A stretch of DNA of 7,912 bases from Verrucomicrobiales bacterium. Its GTDB lineage: Bacteria > Verrucomicrobiota > Verrucomicrobiia > Limisphaerales > UBA9464. Where the stretch lies: assembly GCA_003445095.1 (NCBI GenBank), contig DLVS01000724.1:1-7912 (forward strand). Reading direction: 5' to 3'. Below the pieces are notes generated by a model that was not told the DNA's origin, searched no databases, and saw only the letters and a list, made by a program, of their open reading frames with translations. This document shows positions 1-6,651 of this stretch, piece after piece. Made by a program: the position numbers and the translations under genes. Position 1 is the first letter of the stretch. Every line of letters begins with the position of its first letter.

Positions 1-135
1 GAATCGATTCCTACGTCGCCTGGGGCTGACGCGCCGCGGCAAAGCGGTGTCGTCGCTCCGCCCGGCCACCGCCCTCCAAAGCTGTGGGGTTCATGGTCTC
101 GGCTCATTTCCGGATTTTGGAGAGCTTGGCCATGA
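1..135 (+). CDS. Possible 3' end of an upstream gene (partial, uncertain)
   Basis: Reading frame 1 is open from the left edge to a TGA at 133-135. That stop overlaps the ATG of the FAD oxidoreductase (ATGA at 132-135), a common sign of translational coupling. The 44 visible residues end in a Trp-rich stretch (KLWGSWSRLISGFWRAWP) and match no family I know. A competing reading is that the upstream gene ends at the frame-3 TGA at 28-30 (visible tail IDSYVAWG), which would leave about 100 nt of leader. Frame 2 is also open here, so the case rests mainly on the overlap. FAD proteins of this type often follow a methyltransferase or a type III polyketide synthase, but nothing visible shows either. 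Confidence 0.25.
   Translation, partial: ESIPTSPGADAPRQSGVVAPPGHRPPKLWGSWSRLISGFWRAWP
119..124 (+). promoter_or_regulatory. Ribosome binding site of the FAD oxidoreductase
   Basis: GGAGAG lies 7 nt before the ATG at 132. It is the clearest Shine-Dalgarno match in the window and decides the start: the in-frame ATG at 84 would add 16 residues that precede the FAD fold and has no comparable site. Confidence 0.6.
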
Positions 136-1184
136 ACATGCCTCAACCGATCGCGATCATGGGCGGGGGCCTGGCTGGCCTAAGCCTGGGAATAGCCCTC
201 CGCAATCGGAATGTACCAGTGACGATTCACGAGGCAGGGAACTACCCGCGACATCGCGTTTGCGGTGAATTTCTTAGCGGCGCGGGCCAAACTATCCTCG
301 ACCGGCATGGGTTGATGCCAGCTTGCCTTGCGGCCGGCGGTCGTTGGGCGCGCACCGTGGCCTTTGCTACTGAGAGTCGACTCGGCCCGGTTCACACCTT
401 GCCAAGCCCCGCTTTCTGCCTGTCGCGTTACACCTTGGATGCGTTGCTCGCCAACGAGTTTGTAAAAAGCGGGGGCGAACTTCATACCCACGAGCGTGGC
501 GTCCCGGTGCCGAATCAGCCCGGCATAGTTCACGCCACGGGACGTCGCCCCAGCGCCCAGGTGAAAGGGTGGCGCTGGTTCGGCGTGAAATGCCATGTGC
601 GCCACGTTCCTCTGAGCGCCGATCTGGAACTTCACTTCGGGCCAAGTGCGTATGTGGGGCTGTGTCGCCTGGCGGAGGATGTGGTCAATGTGTGCGGACT
701 GTTTCGACGCCGCAGCGACGAAAGGAAACCAGCGCCATCCGATCCGCGTGATTGGTTGCGCGGTTCTCCCGGATCAATCCGATTCGAGCGCCTGCTCAAC
801 GCGGAGTGGCTGACGCACTCGCTCTGCACCGTCGCAGGACTCGATCTACGGCCTCGGCGCGCCTCCGAGCGGACGACCCTTCGGCTCGGAGATGCCCTGA
901 CCATGATTCCGCCGTTCACGGGTAATGGAATGTCCCTCGCGCTCGAATCGGCGGCGTTGGCAACGGACCCGCTGGTCTCCTATTCCCGGGGCGAGACTGA
1001 CTGGGCTAGCGCCTGTGCTAAGTTTGGCCGCGCGATTGACTCCACTTTCACCACGCGTCTGCGCTGTTCGGCTTGGCTTCAGCGATTGTTATTCCTGCCG
1101 GCGGCACCTGCTTTGTTACTGCAATTGACCCGTCGCGATGGGTGCCTGTTGCGTCAGCTTTTTGCCGTCACGCGCGGCGGATGA
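132..1184 (+). CDS. FAD-dependent oxidoreductase, geranylgeranyl-reductase-like
   Basis: Predicted 350-residue flavoprotein. The N-terminus enters a Rossmann fold at once: GGGLAGLSLG at residues 11-20 is the GxGxxGxxxG dinucleotide-binding motif, and Glu34 is the usual ribose-binding acidic residue ending the second strand. RHRVCGEFLSG (40-50) is the R-x-x-CGE motif seen in geranylgeranyl-reductase-like and related FAD enzymes. LGDALTMIPPFTGNGM (252-267) is the second FAD-binding motif (GD...PFTGxGM). The C-terminal 60 residues are rich in Leu, Ala and Arg and may touch the membrane or a lipid substrate. The family oxidises or reduces lipid, isoprenoid or polyketide-derived substrates; the substrate here cannot be read from sequence. 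The start at 132 has a good ribosome binding site and an ATGA overlap with a possible upstream gene, which suggests it ends a + strand operon lying mostly outside the window. It converges with the ligase gene, with 9 nt between the stops. The FAD fold is sure, the substrate unknown. Confidence 0.88.
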   Translation: MNMPQPIAIMGGGLAGLSLGIALRNRNVPVTIHEAGNYPRHRVCGEFLSGAGQTILDRHGLMPACLAAGGRWARTVAFATESRLGPVHTLPSPAFCLSRYTLDALLANEFVKSGGELHTHERGVPVPNQPGIVHATGRRPSAQVKGWRWFGVKCHVRHVPLSADLELHFGPSAYVGLCRLAEDVVNVCGLFRRRSDERKPAPSDPRDWLRGSPGSIRFERLLNAEWLTHSLCTVAGLDLRPRRASERTTLRLGDALTMIPPFTGNGMSLALESAALATDPLVSYSRGETDWASACAKFGRAIDSTFTTRLRCSAWLQRLLFLPAAPALLLQLTRRDGCLLRQLFAVTRGG

Positions 1185-1193
1185 AGTACCCGC

Positions 1194-1943
1194 CTATTTT
1201 TTCCGATGGTATTCCGCTCGCGAATATCTTTCCGACGCGAGCCTTTGAACGCATGCCTCAAGGTCAGTATCCGGCACAAGCGCTTTCACTTCCACCCGAT
1301 TCAACGACTCCAGCAGAGCTTTCTCCCAAACCGCACGAGTGATGCCTGCGGGTGGTGGTTGCACGCTTCCCTGGATTAACAACCCGCGACGATTCCGACG
1401 CTGCGCCGCGCCGGCGATCTTGCGGCCATGCCAGAGCAAGTCATCGGGCTCTGCCCCCACGAAACATTCGCCAGGGCCAGCCGGGTCGCGCTCAAGCACC
1501 AGTTCTGTCGCAACGCCACAAAGGCCGAACGCGGTCTGAAGCCACCGATGCAAGCGCTGGTAACTGTCCGCGGCGCGTGTGCGATACCAAGGGTGTCCCG
1601 GCGGGATCACCACGCTGTAGGTCCAATCATTCTCGTGGGGCACGAGCCCGCCTCCAGTGGGACGGCGGAGCAAAGGGCGGACGGCGGTGAATCTCGCGAC
1701 GTCGTCATACTTTTGGAAGTAGCCAAAAGTCGCCGCCGGCTGTGCCCACGAGTAAGTTCGCAAGACGGGGAATCCAATCCGGGCGATCTCTTCGAGCAGC
1801 GCTTCATCCCACGCCATGTTGAGCGCAGGTTGGCCCGGTCCCGAATTTAAGTACAGCCACGTATCCACAAGTGCGCGCCGGCAGTCAGGCCCGAAGAGAA
1901 GGAGCGCATCGTCGAGATGCCGGACTTTCGTCCAGGCGATCAA
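1194..1943 (-). CDS. Lipoate-protein ligase A / LipM family protein (single domain)
   Basis: Biotin/lipoate ligase-fold protein of up to 249 residues, expected to attach lipoate or octanoate to the lysine of lipoyl domains (2-oxoacid dehydrogenases, GcvH) in the cytoplasm. Visible family marks, counted from the TTG at 1943: LNMAWDEALLEE (41-52), the nucleotide-binding RRPTGGGLVPHEND (93-106), and HGRKIAGAAQRR (172-183), whose Lys175 matches the conserved ligase lysine. LLIQGSV follows at 188-194. The extra C-terminal domain of E. coli LplA is absent, as in LipM-type octanoyltransferases and two-part ligases, so ligase or transferase activity cannot be settled. The start is uncertain. TTG 1943 has GGAG on the - strand (complement of 1955-1958) 11 nt upstream and lies 6 nt after the AIM24 stop. 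GTG 1868 would remove 25 residues with no clear family match and begin just before DTWLYLNSGPG, where homologues usually begin, but has no visible ribosome site. Likely last gene of the - strand operon. Confidence 0.85.
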   Translation of the reverse strand: MIAWTKVRHLDDALLLFGPDCRRALVDTWLYLNSGPGQPALNMAWDEALLEEIARIGFPVLRTYSWAQPAATFGYFQKYDDVARFTAVRPLLRRPTGGGLVPHENDWTYSVVIPPGHPWYRTRAADSYQRLHRWLQTAFGLCGVATELVLERDPAGPGECFVGAEPDDLLWHGRKIAGAAQRRNRRGLLIQGSVQPPPAGITRAVWEKALLESLNRVEVKALVPDTDLEACVQRLASERYSRAEYHRKK

Positions 1944-1949
1944 CCGGGT

Positions 1950-2633
1950 TCATTCTCCGGCGGCCGAATGCGAGGCATGGCGGTGTGCGACCGCCGCGAA
2001 CAACCGTTGGCGCCAGTACGGGATTGGTGCGAGCACGAGCGTCCCCGACCCCTCGTAGATACGCACAAACCCCTCGCCGGAAGTCAACGAACCGAACAAT
2101 GATTTGGTGGCTCGTTGCGCCGAGTAGCGAATGGAATCGGAGCGCGCGAGCACATAGTTGCCGTCCACCACGAGTCGGTCGTTCCTCAGTTCCATCATCT
2201 CCGCCGGGCCTTGCGCGTGCAACACCACCCGTCCTTGACCACTGATCTTCGTTTGGAAATCGAAGAATCCCTCGCCACTCTTGAGCGACGTCATGGTGCT
2301 TTCACGGTGAGCGTCCACGGAGATGCCGATGTCCGACGCCCAGTAAGCGCCACTCTCGAGAATCCACGTCCGGCCCCCGCAGTCCATGATGTGGAATCCG
2401 CCGAGGGACGGTTCGAGAAACAGTTCGCCCGTCCCCGTGTAGGTGGGGCGGAAAATGGATTCGCCGGTGGTGAGCGCCTTGAGAAACCCACCCATCGAAG
2501 GCGCTTTCGACTCCATCGCGATCGATCCGCGCATGTAATACAGCGCCCCCGACTCGGTGCGGACGGTTTCTTGCATCAACGTGCACTTGACCAGGCGCAC
2601 ACCCTCTTGCTCGATAATTTGGAAATCAGCCAT
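1950..2633 (-). CDS. AIM24 family protein
   Basis: Predicted 227-residue protein of the AIM24 (DUF124, TIGR00266-like) family. The yeast member is a mitochondrial inner-membrane protein; the bacterial members have no established biochemical role. Features seen: an N-terminal ESGALYYMRGSIAMES segment (27-42), typical of the family, then three copies of a T/S-G-E-x-F ... G-x-G-x-L/V-x-L pattern at about 55-73 (TTGESIF, GTGELFL), 118-139 (KSGEGFF, GQGRVVL) and 184-201 (TSGEGFV, GSGTLVL). These fit the repeated beta-strand fold of the family. There is no signal peptide and no transmembrane helix. The frame stays open upstream to 2999, but that part lies over the LysE gene and lacks family character. 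ATG 2633 gives MADFQIIEQEG, which starts the recognisable fold, though no strong Shine-Dalgarno precedes it. The gene sits 56 nt after the LysE stop and 6 nt before the likely ligase start, so it is probably cotranscribed with both. Confidence 0.85.
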   Translation of the reverse strand: MADFQIIEQEGVRLVKCTLMQETVRTESGALYYMRGSIAMESKAPSMGGFLKALTTGESIFRPTYTGTGELFLEPSLGGFHIMDCGGRTWILESGAYWASDIGISVDAHRESTMTSLKSGEGFFDFQTKISGQGRVVLHAQGPAEMMELRNDRLVVDGNYVLARSDSIRYSAQRATKSLFGSLTSGEGFVRIYEGSGTLVLAPIPYWRQRLFAAVAHRHASHSAAGE

Positions 2634-2689
2634 GCCCGGGAATTGAGGCCGCGAGCAACGAGTTTCGCAAGCCGCGTCATCGCGGCCGC

Positions 2690-3367
2690 TCACATCGGAT
2701 GCTTTGCCAAGGTCATCACTAAGCGAATCGCGAGACCTCCCGCCGTGATCAGCAGCACAAGTCCGCTGGCCTGGGACAATCGGCGCAGCGATTGCATCGA
2801 GAACCGTCCGTGTCCGCGCGAGACTCCCCAACTGATGCCCACGAACCAAACGCACCCCGCAAACGCCACACCGGCGCAGAAGAGGAGCTTGCATATCGGC
2901 GCGGGTGCCAAAATGCCGTGGGCCACGAGGGACCCAGTGATGGCAATCCACAATAAGAGGACGCCCGGGTTGGCCAGGACGCGAACGAATCCAGTCCAAA
3001 ACGCCGTGTGCGGATGGAGCTTCTCCTCCACCAAGTGTTCCAGGTGGGCGATCTTTTCGCCTACTTCCAGATGCCCCGCCCGCAGATACCGAATACCCAG
3101 CCAGAGCACGAGGAGGAAGCTACTCAGCTCCATGGCGGCGCGAATCATGGGACGCTCGAAGAGCGCCGCGAATCCCGCCGAGGCAATGCCACAGTAGATC
3201 ACTTCCATCGACGTCGCGCCGAGGGCGATCAGTAGCCCGCGCTGGAATCCTCGCTGGGCGCTTTCATTGACCACGGTCACATTGATCGGGCCACCCAAAG
3301 CAGACGTTAGTAAGCCCGCGCTTACTCCCAACAATTCCGCCATCAGCATGTCGTGTCCGCTGGTCAT
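2690..3367 (-). CDS. LysE/RhtB family exporter
   Basis: Predicted inner-membrane protein of 225 residues, the usual length for LysE/RhtB exporters. These move amino acids or, in related families, metal ions out of the cell. Hydrophobic segments lie at about 9-25, 42-68, 76-95, 124-146, 157-180 and 201-220, six as expected. Family marks are GGPINVTVVNESAQRGFQRG (25-44), the GPxN start of the first conserved block with the R-G-x-x-x-G loop, and NPGVLLLW (133-140), the second conserved Asn-Pro. The loop between helices 3 and 4 (99-120) is unusually rich in His and Glu: H99, E101, E104, H108, E110, H111, E114, E115, H118, H120. The ATG at 3367 overlaps the pssA TGA (ATGA, 3364-3367), pointing to translational coupling. 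In-frame ATGs at codons 7 and 9 are possible alternative starts, as no strong ribosome site is visible at any of them. Substrate unknown. Confidence 0.87.
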   Translation of the reverse strand: MTSGHDMLMAELLGVSAGLLTSALGGPINVTVVNESAQRGFQRGLLIALGATSMEVIYCGIASAGFAALFERPMIRAAMELSSFLLVLWLGIRYLRAGHLEVGEKIAHLEHLVEEKLHPHTAFWTGFVRVLANPGVLLLWIAITGSLVAHGILAPAPICKLLFCAGVAFAGCVWFVGISWGVSRGHGRFSMQSLRRLSQASGLVLLITAGGLAIRLVMTLAKHPM

Positions 3368-4254
3368 TGCGACGAGCCGCTCGGTCCGGCGCTCGGCAAC
3401 TCGTCCTCGTCGGGTTCGTCGTCAACTTCGAGTTCACGCTGGAGCCGCCGGGACACAAACGGCCGCACAAATCCGTACAGCAGATACGCCGCGAAGATCA
3501 GGGGCGACAACCACGGGAGGATCTTTTCTCGCAAGATCACGACCAGCCCAACGAGGACGACGATGATCAGCGTTTTGAAGAACGGATGCTGCATCCGCCA
3601 ATTGACCTTTTTGAAGGTCGGGTATTTCACCTCGCTCACCATCATGGCGGACAAAAACACGAGGATCACGGGCAACACAAAACGCAACAACCCAACGCGA
3701 AACTCGCGTTCATCCCACCACAGCATGAACAACGTGAGCGACGCCACGGTTCCTGCGGCCATGGGAATGGGGCATCCCAAAAAATACTTTCCGCCCCCTC
3801 CGCCTGGCCCAGCGGCGAGACAATTGAAGCGGGCCAAGCGGAACGCGCCGCAGATCACGTAAAGCGACGCGATGAACCAGCCGATTTCTGGGTGTCGCAC
3901 GAACACATCCTTCAAGACCACGCGATGCACTAAAAACGCCGGCGCCACCCCGAAGCTCACGATATCAGCCAACGAATCGAACTCGCGGCCAAACGGCGAC
4001 TCATAGCCCCCCATCCGCGCGACCCGTCCGTCGAGCAAATCAAAGATGCAGGCCAGCAAAATGTAGAACAGCGCCTCCTTGATCACGATCGGAAAATCCG
4101 GCGACGTCGTGTCCGCTTCAACGATCCGGGTCAGGGCCAAAAACCCACAGAAGAGATTGCCCGCGGTAAACAGATTCGGCAGGAGATAGATCTTGAGGCG
4201 CCCGTCACCGGAAGACTCGGTAGGATTGGGTGGTTGCGAGGTGGAGCTCATCAT
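3364..4254 (-). CDS. pssA: CDP-diacylglycerol-serine O-phosphatidyltransferase
   Basis: Membrane enzyme of 296 residues that joins serine to CDP-diacylglycerol, giving phosphatidylserine and CMP. The complete CDP-alcohol phosphatidyltransferase signature is present: D72-x2-D75-G76-x2-A79-R80-x8-G89-x3-D93-x3-D97, starting FDLLDGRVAR. The start of the fold, LPNLFTAGNLFCGFLAL (25-41), is typical of the PssA subgroup, as are FRLARFN (138-144) and the G-C-P-I-P-M-A segment (160-166). Several hydrophobic helices follow (about 61-75, 126-141, 165-180, 186-206, 226-241, 247-263). Between FN and the GCPIP segment lies a run of five glycines (151-155). The C-terminal tail (276-288) is strongly acidic and probably cytoplasmic. 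The start is a double ATG (4254 and 4251) with only a weak purine stretch (AGAGA) upstream, 17 nt after the psd stop. Adjacency to psd supports PssA over phosphatidylglycerophosphate synthase. The end overlaps the LysE start by 4 nt. Confidence 0.95.
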   Translation of the reverse strand: MMSSTSQPPNPTESSGDGRLKIYLLPNLFTAGNLFCGFLALTRIVEADTTSPDFPIVIKEALFYILLACIFDLLDGRVARMGGYESPFGREFDSLADIVSFGVAPAFLVHRVVLKDVFVRHPEIGWFIASLYVICGAFRLARFNCLAAGPGGGGGKYFLGCPIPMAAGTVASLTLFMLWWDEREFRVGLLRFVLPVILVFLSAMMVSEVKYPTFKKVNWRMQHPFFKTLIIVVLVGLVVILREKILPWLSPLIFAAYLLYGFVRPFVSRRLQRELEVDDEPDEDELPSAGPSGSSQ

Positions 4255-4271
4255 CGGTCTCTGAATAGCGA

Positions 4272-4949
4272 TTACTTTAGACGTGCGACAATGGTTTCAC
4301 CACCCCGCGTGGGCTGACCCAGTTTCACGAGAATTTCGGACGAAAGGGGAAGGTACAAATCTACCCTCGAGCCAAATTGGATCAGTGAAATGCGTTCGCC
4401 CCGTGCAACAGTTTCACCCAGCGTGAGCCAAGGAAGAATCCGGCGCGCGATCAATCCGGCGATCAACCGAACACCAATCATCGGCGCCGACGCCTCGCCA
4501 GCACGCAACCCAATGAGCACATTTTCGTTGTGGGCTGCCGAGTCGGTGTTGAGGGCATTGAGGTATTTGCCCGGCGTGTGTTGCAAATGGGTCACGGTTC
4601 CGGCGATGGGCGCTTGCTGGACGTGGACATCAAAGACGGAAAGAAAGATGGAGATGCGCCGACAGCGTCCACCCATGACCGCGGGCTCATCCAGTTCATC
4701 GATCACGTCCACTTTGCCATGGGCGGGTGCTATTACGAGTCCCGGCTCGGCCGGCACTTGGGGATTCGGGTCGCGGAAAAACCAAAGAGTGAACACGGCA
4801 AAAAGCAGACCAAGGAATGCGACAAGGGCCGCCAAGGCGAAGCTTTTTGGCCAGACCAGCGAAAACATGCCCGACAAGAAAATCACGCCGATCACGACCT
4901 TCGACAACATTGCGACGGCCGCGCCGAGTGCCTTGCCTTGATGCTTCAC
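4272..4949 (-). CDS. psd: Phosphatidylserine decarboxylase (short, archaeal-type)
   Basis: Pyruvoyl-dependent membrane enzyme of 225 residues that turns phosphatidylserine into phosphatidylethanolamine. It is made as a proenzyme that cuts itself. Two hydrophobic segments (about 15-33 and 37-58) anchor the N-terminus, followed by WFFRDPNPQVP (56-66), a family hallmark. SIFLSVFDVHVQQAPIAG (100-117) holds the conserved Asp107 and His109. QFGSRVDLYLP (191-201) holds the Gly193-Ser194 cleavage site; Ser194 would become the pyruvoyl group of a 32-residue alpha chain. GS rather than the LGST of E. coli-type enzymes, together with the short length, marks the archaeal/Bacteroidetes-like short form. 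One oddity: the usual P-A-D-G motif reads PAHGKV (75-80), with His77 in place of Asp. The start used is GTG 4949. No ribosome site is seen there or at the internal ATG 4910 (codon 14). It lies 17 nt upstream of pssA, the preceding enzyme of the pathway. Confidence 0.94.
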   Translation of the reverse strand: MKHQGKALGAAVAMLSKVVIGVIFLSGMFSLVWPKSFALAALVAFLGLLFAVFTLWFFRDPNPQVPAEPGLVIAPAHGKVDVIDELDEPAVMGGRCRRISIFLSVFDVHVQQAPIAGTVTHLQHTPGKYLNALNTDSAAHNENVLIGLRAGEASAPMIGVRLIAGLIARRILPWLTLGETVARGERISLIQFGSRVDLYLPLSSEILVKLGQPTRGGETIVARLK

Positions 4950-5076
4950 GGAAGGTGACTTTACCGATCACAACCGAGCGAGGGAAGCGTTCAACGTTCG
5001 AAGTGAAGGAGTCCCCTGCCCAACGATTCCTGCTCCGAAGATCCGCGCAGAGGAAGAGTAAGCGGATCCCCTCGCC
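4950..5076. other. Intergenic gap between the rRNA methyltransferase and psd
   Basis: This 127-nt gap separates two - strand genes and is the likeliest place for a promoter driving psd and the genes after it, although I see no convincing -35/-10 pair. It contains an inverted repeat: GATCCGC at 5040-5046 and GCGGATC at 5062-5068, a 7-bp stem with a 15-nt loop. No T-tract follows on the - strand, so it is not a standard intrinsic terminator for the methyltransferase gene. Confidence 0.35.
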
Positions 5077-6282
5077 CTACCGCACCAATTCGTAGGCAAA
5101 CCCTTTCAGGTATTCCGTCTCAGGAATCGCTGGAATGATCGGGTGATCGGGCGATTGGCTGTAGCTGGCCACCCGACGCAAGGTGTGCCGCGTATCCGTG
5201 GCGGCCGCCAATACTACATCTTCAAAAAGCACTCGATCGACGTGATGTGAGCAGCAAAACGTGGCCAACACACCGCCGGGCTTGAGCAGTTTGAGCGCGC
5301 GCAGATGAATCTCTTTGTAACCCCGCAGCGCATCACCAACCGCTGCGCGGGTTCGGGTGAACGAGGGGGGATCCAGAATGATGAGATCGTATCGGGGGAT
5401 CAGTTTTTCGTTCGGGCCCACCGTTGTTTTGGCTTTCAACCAATCGAACACGTTGGTCGTTTCGCAGGTAACCCGATCACCCACGCCGTTGGCCACGGCA
5501 TTACGAGTGGCGGCGGCCACCGCTTCGGCACTTTGGTCGAGCGCCAACACCCGTTTGGCCCCCGCCTTCGCCGCGTGAATGGCGAATCCACCTAAGAAAC
5601 TAAAGCAGTCGAGGACTTCGTTGGCGTTTCGCGCGAGTTCGGCCACGGCCGCGTAGTTCGTTTGCTGATCAAGATAGAGCCCTGTCTTGTGGCCTGCTTC
5701 CAAGTCGGTTTCGAACGAGAGCCCGTTGAGTTTAACGGACACGCTGGTGACCGACTCGCCGGCCAATGTGCCCTGAACATTGGGCAGTCCTTCATCCAAC
5801 CGGCGGTGGGTCGTGATGCTCCGTTCCAGAATCGCCCGAGGCGCGATCAACTCATGGAGCACGTCCACAATAATCGACTTTCGCTGGTCCATCCCCAATG
5901 CGGTGAACTGGACGACCAGGACATCTTCATACTGGTCCACGATGAGTCCGCTGAGGAAGTCGCTCTCCGCATTGACCACGCGAAACGACGTCACCCCTGG
6001 GAGCCAGCGCTTCCGATGAGCGAGGGCGGCGGACAGACGTTCACGAAAGAACGCGCGGTCGGGCTCGATTCGTTCGCGGTCGAGCAAGCGCACCAAAATC
6101 TTCGAGTGAGAATTGTAAAAGCCGCTGCCGATTAGGCGTTGTCGATGATCCTTAACCTGGACCAGTTCACCGTCCGCGACGGCGCGAGTGGTTCGGAGGA
6201 TCGAATTGGCGTAGACCCAAGGGTGACCGGCAACCAATCGATCAGCTTCACCGGGTTTGAGGAGGAGAGTAGCGAGTGTCAT
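5077..6282 (-). CDS. rlmI: RlmI-type 23S rRNA (cytosine-C5) methyltransferase
   Basis: Predicted 401-residue SAM-dependent RNA methyltransferase; E. coli RlmI, which makes m5C1962 of 23S rRNA, is about the same length. An N-terminal PUA-like domain (about 2-75, with GHPWVYANSI at 19-28) is followed by the central domain and a Rossmann methyltransferase domain. Visible motifs are AGHKTGLYLDQQTN (196-209), the hallmark of the group; motif I VLDCFSFLGGFAIHAA (223-238); Asp249 in LALDQS, the probable SAM-ribose acid; DPPSF (304-308), motif IV; TFCCSHHVD (341-349), where Cys344 aligns with the conserved cysteine of the TFSCS motif in RlmI; and the C-terminal DHP-x(9)-YLKGFA stretch (379-396). The exact target base is inferred from the family. 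The frame remains open upstream to 6450, but the added residues look like noncoding translation, so ATG 6282 (MTLATLLLKPGEADR) is chosen. No strong Shine-Dalgarno is seen. First gene of the - strand run. Confidence 0.92.
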   Translation of the reverse strand: MTLATLLLKPGEADRLVAGHPWVYANSILRTTRAVADGELVQVKDHRQRLIGSGFYNSHSKILVRLLDRERIEPDRAFFRERLSAALAHRKRWLPGVTSFRVVNAESDFLSGLIVDQYEDVLVVQFTALGMDQRKSIIVDVLHELIAPRAILERSITTHRRLDEGLPNVQGTLAGESVTSVSVKLNGLSFETDLEAGHKTGLYLDQQTNYAAVAELARNANEVLDCFSFLGGFAIHAAKAGAKRVLALDQSAEAVAAATRNAVANGVGDRVTCETTNVFDWLKAKTTVGPNEKLIPRYDLIILDPPSFTRTRAAVGDALRGYKEIHLRALKLLKPGGVLATFCCSHHVDRVLFEDVVLAAATDTRHTLRRVASYSQSPDHPIIPAIPETEYLKGFAYELVR

Positions 6283-6592
6283 GGCTGGTAAACAAGCCGG
6301 GCTGCAAGAGGCAACCGGGCTCCGCAATAAGGCAGATAGAACTGGGGTGGGGAAGGTTGAGTTCAGTAAACTCCTACAAAAAGGGGTAAGGTAGCGAGCG
6401 TCCGGGGACCATCCTGGACATCGCGACCGGCGCATTTGATTTTCCGCCATGACTCACGAAGAACCAATCACCGGTGCGAAGAGCCGTACCGATACGTAAG
6501 CAGACAGAGGCCAACATCGGAATGGTCCGGCGAAGGCGCTGCGTATGAGCAAGAGGCCCTCGCGAGAAAACGAGGACTCAGCGTTGGGTGAC

Positions 6593-6618
6593 TCCAAGAA
6601 ACTCTCCGGTTTTTTGGA
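6593..6618. other. Hairpin next to the octamer repeat
   Basis: TCCAAGAAA (6593-6601) and TTTTTTGGA (6610-6618) form a 9-bp stem with one G-T pair and an 8-nt loop. The T run lies inside the stem rather than after it, so this is not a usual intrinsic terminator. It ends 9 nt before the tandem octamers and may be part of the same repeat element. Confidence 0.4.
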
Positions 6619-6627
6619 AGTGGCTTT

Positions 6628-6651
6628 CCTTCGCGGCTTCGCGCCTTCGCG
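6628..6651. repeat. Three-unit 8-bp tandem repeat (NCTTCGCG)
   Basis: CCTTCGCG, GCTTCGCG and CCTTCGCG follow each other without gaps and differ only at the first base. Read on the other strand the unit is CGCGAAGN. From general knowledge, similar runs of CTTCGCG/CTTTGCG octamers are common intergenic repeats in several bacterial genomes. One copy cannot show that it is dispersed in this genome. Confidence 0.65.

Noticed and set aside
2634..2999. Upstream extension of the AIM24 frame
   Set aside because: It runs through the LysE coding region in another frame and has no family character; ATG 2633 starts the recognisable fold.
2115..3197. A 360-codon open frame on the + strand
   Set aside because: It lies antisense to the AIM24 and LysE genes, both of which have clear family motifs, and its translation is Arg/His/Pro-rich without any recognisable domain.
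3367..3933. A 188-codon + strand open frame
   Set aside because: It is antisense to pssA, whose full catalytic motif is intact; the composition (His, Gln, Arg) is that of a shadow frame.
5040..5068. Hairpin as a rho-independent terminator of the rRNA methyltransferase gene
   Set aside because: The stem is only 7 bp with a 15-nt loop, and no T-tract follows on the - strand.
6357..6380. TTGAGT with TACAAA as a promoter
   Set aside because: The hexamers are only 12 nt apart, too short for a sigma-70 promoter.
6283..6450. N-terminal extension of the RlmI frame
   Set aside because: The added 56 residues resemble translated noncoding DNA, and known RlmI proteins start at the PUA-like domain, matching ATG 6282.
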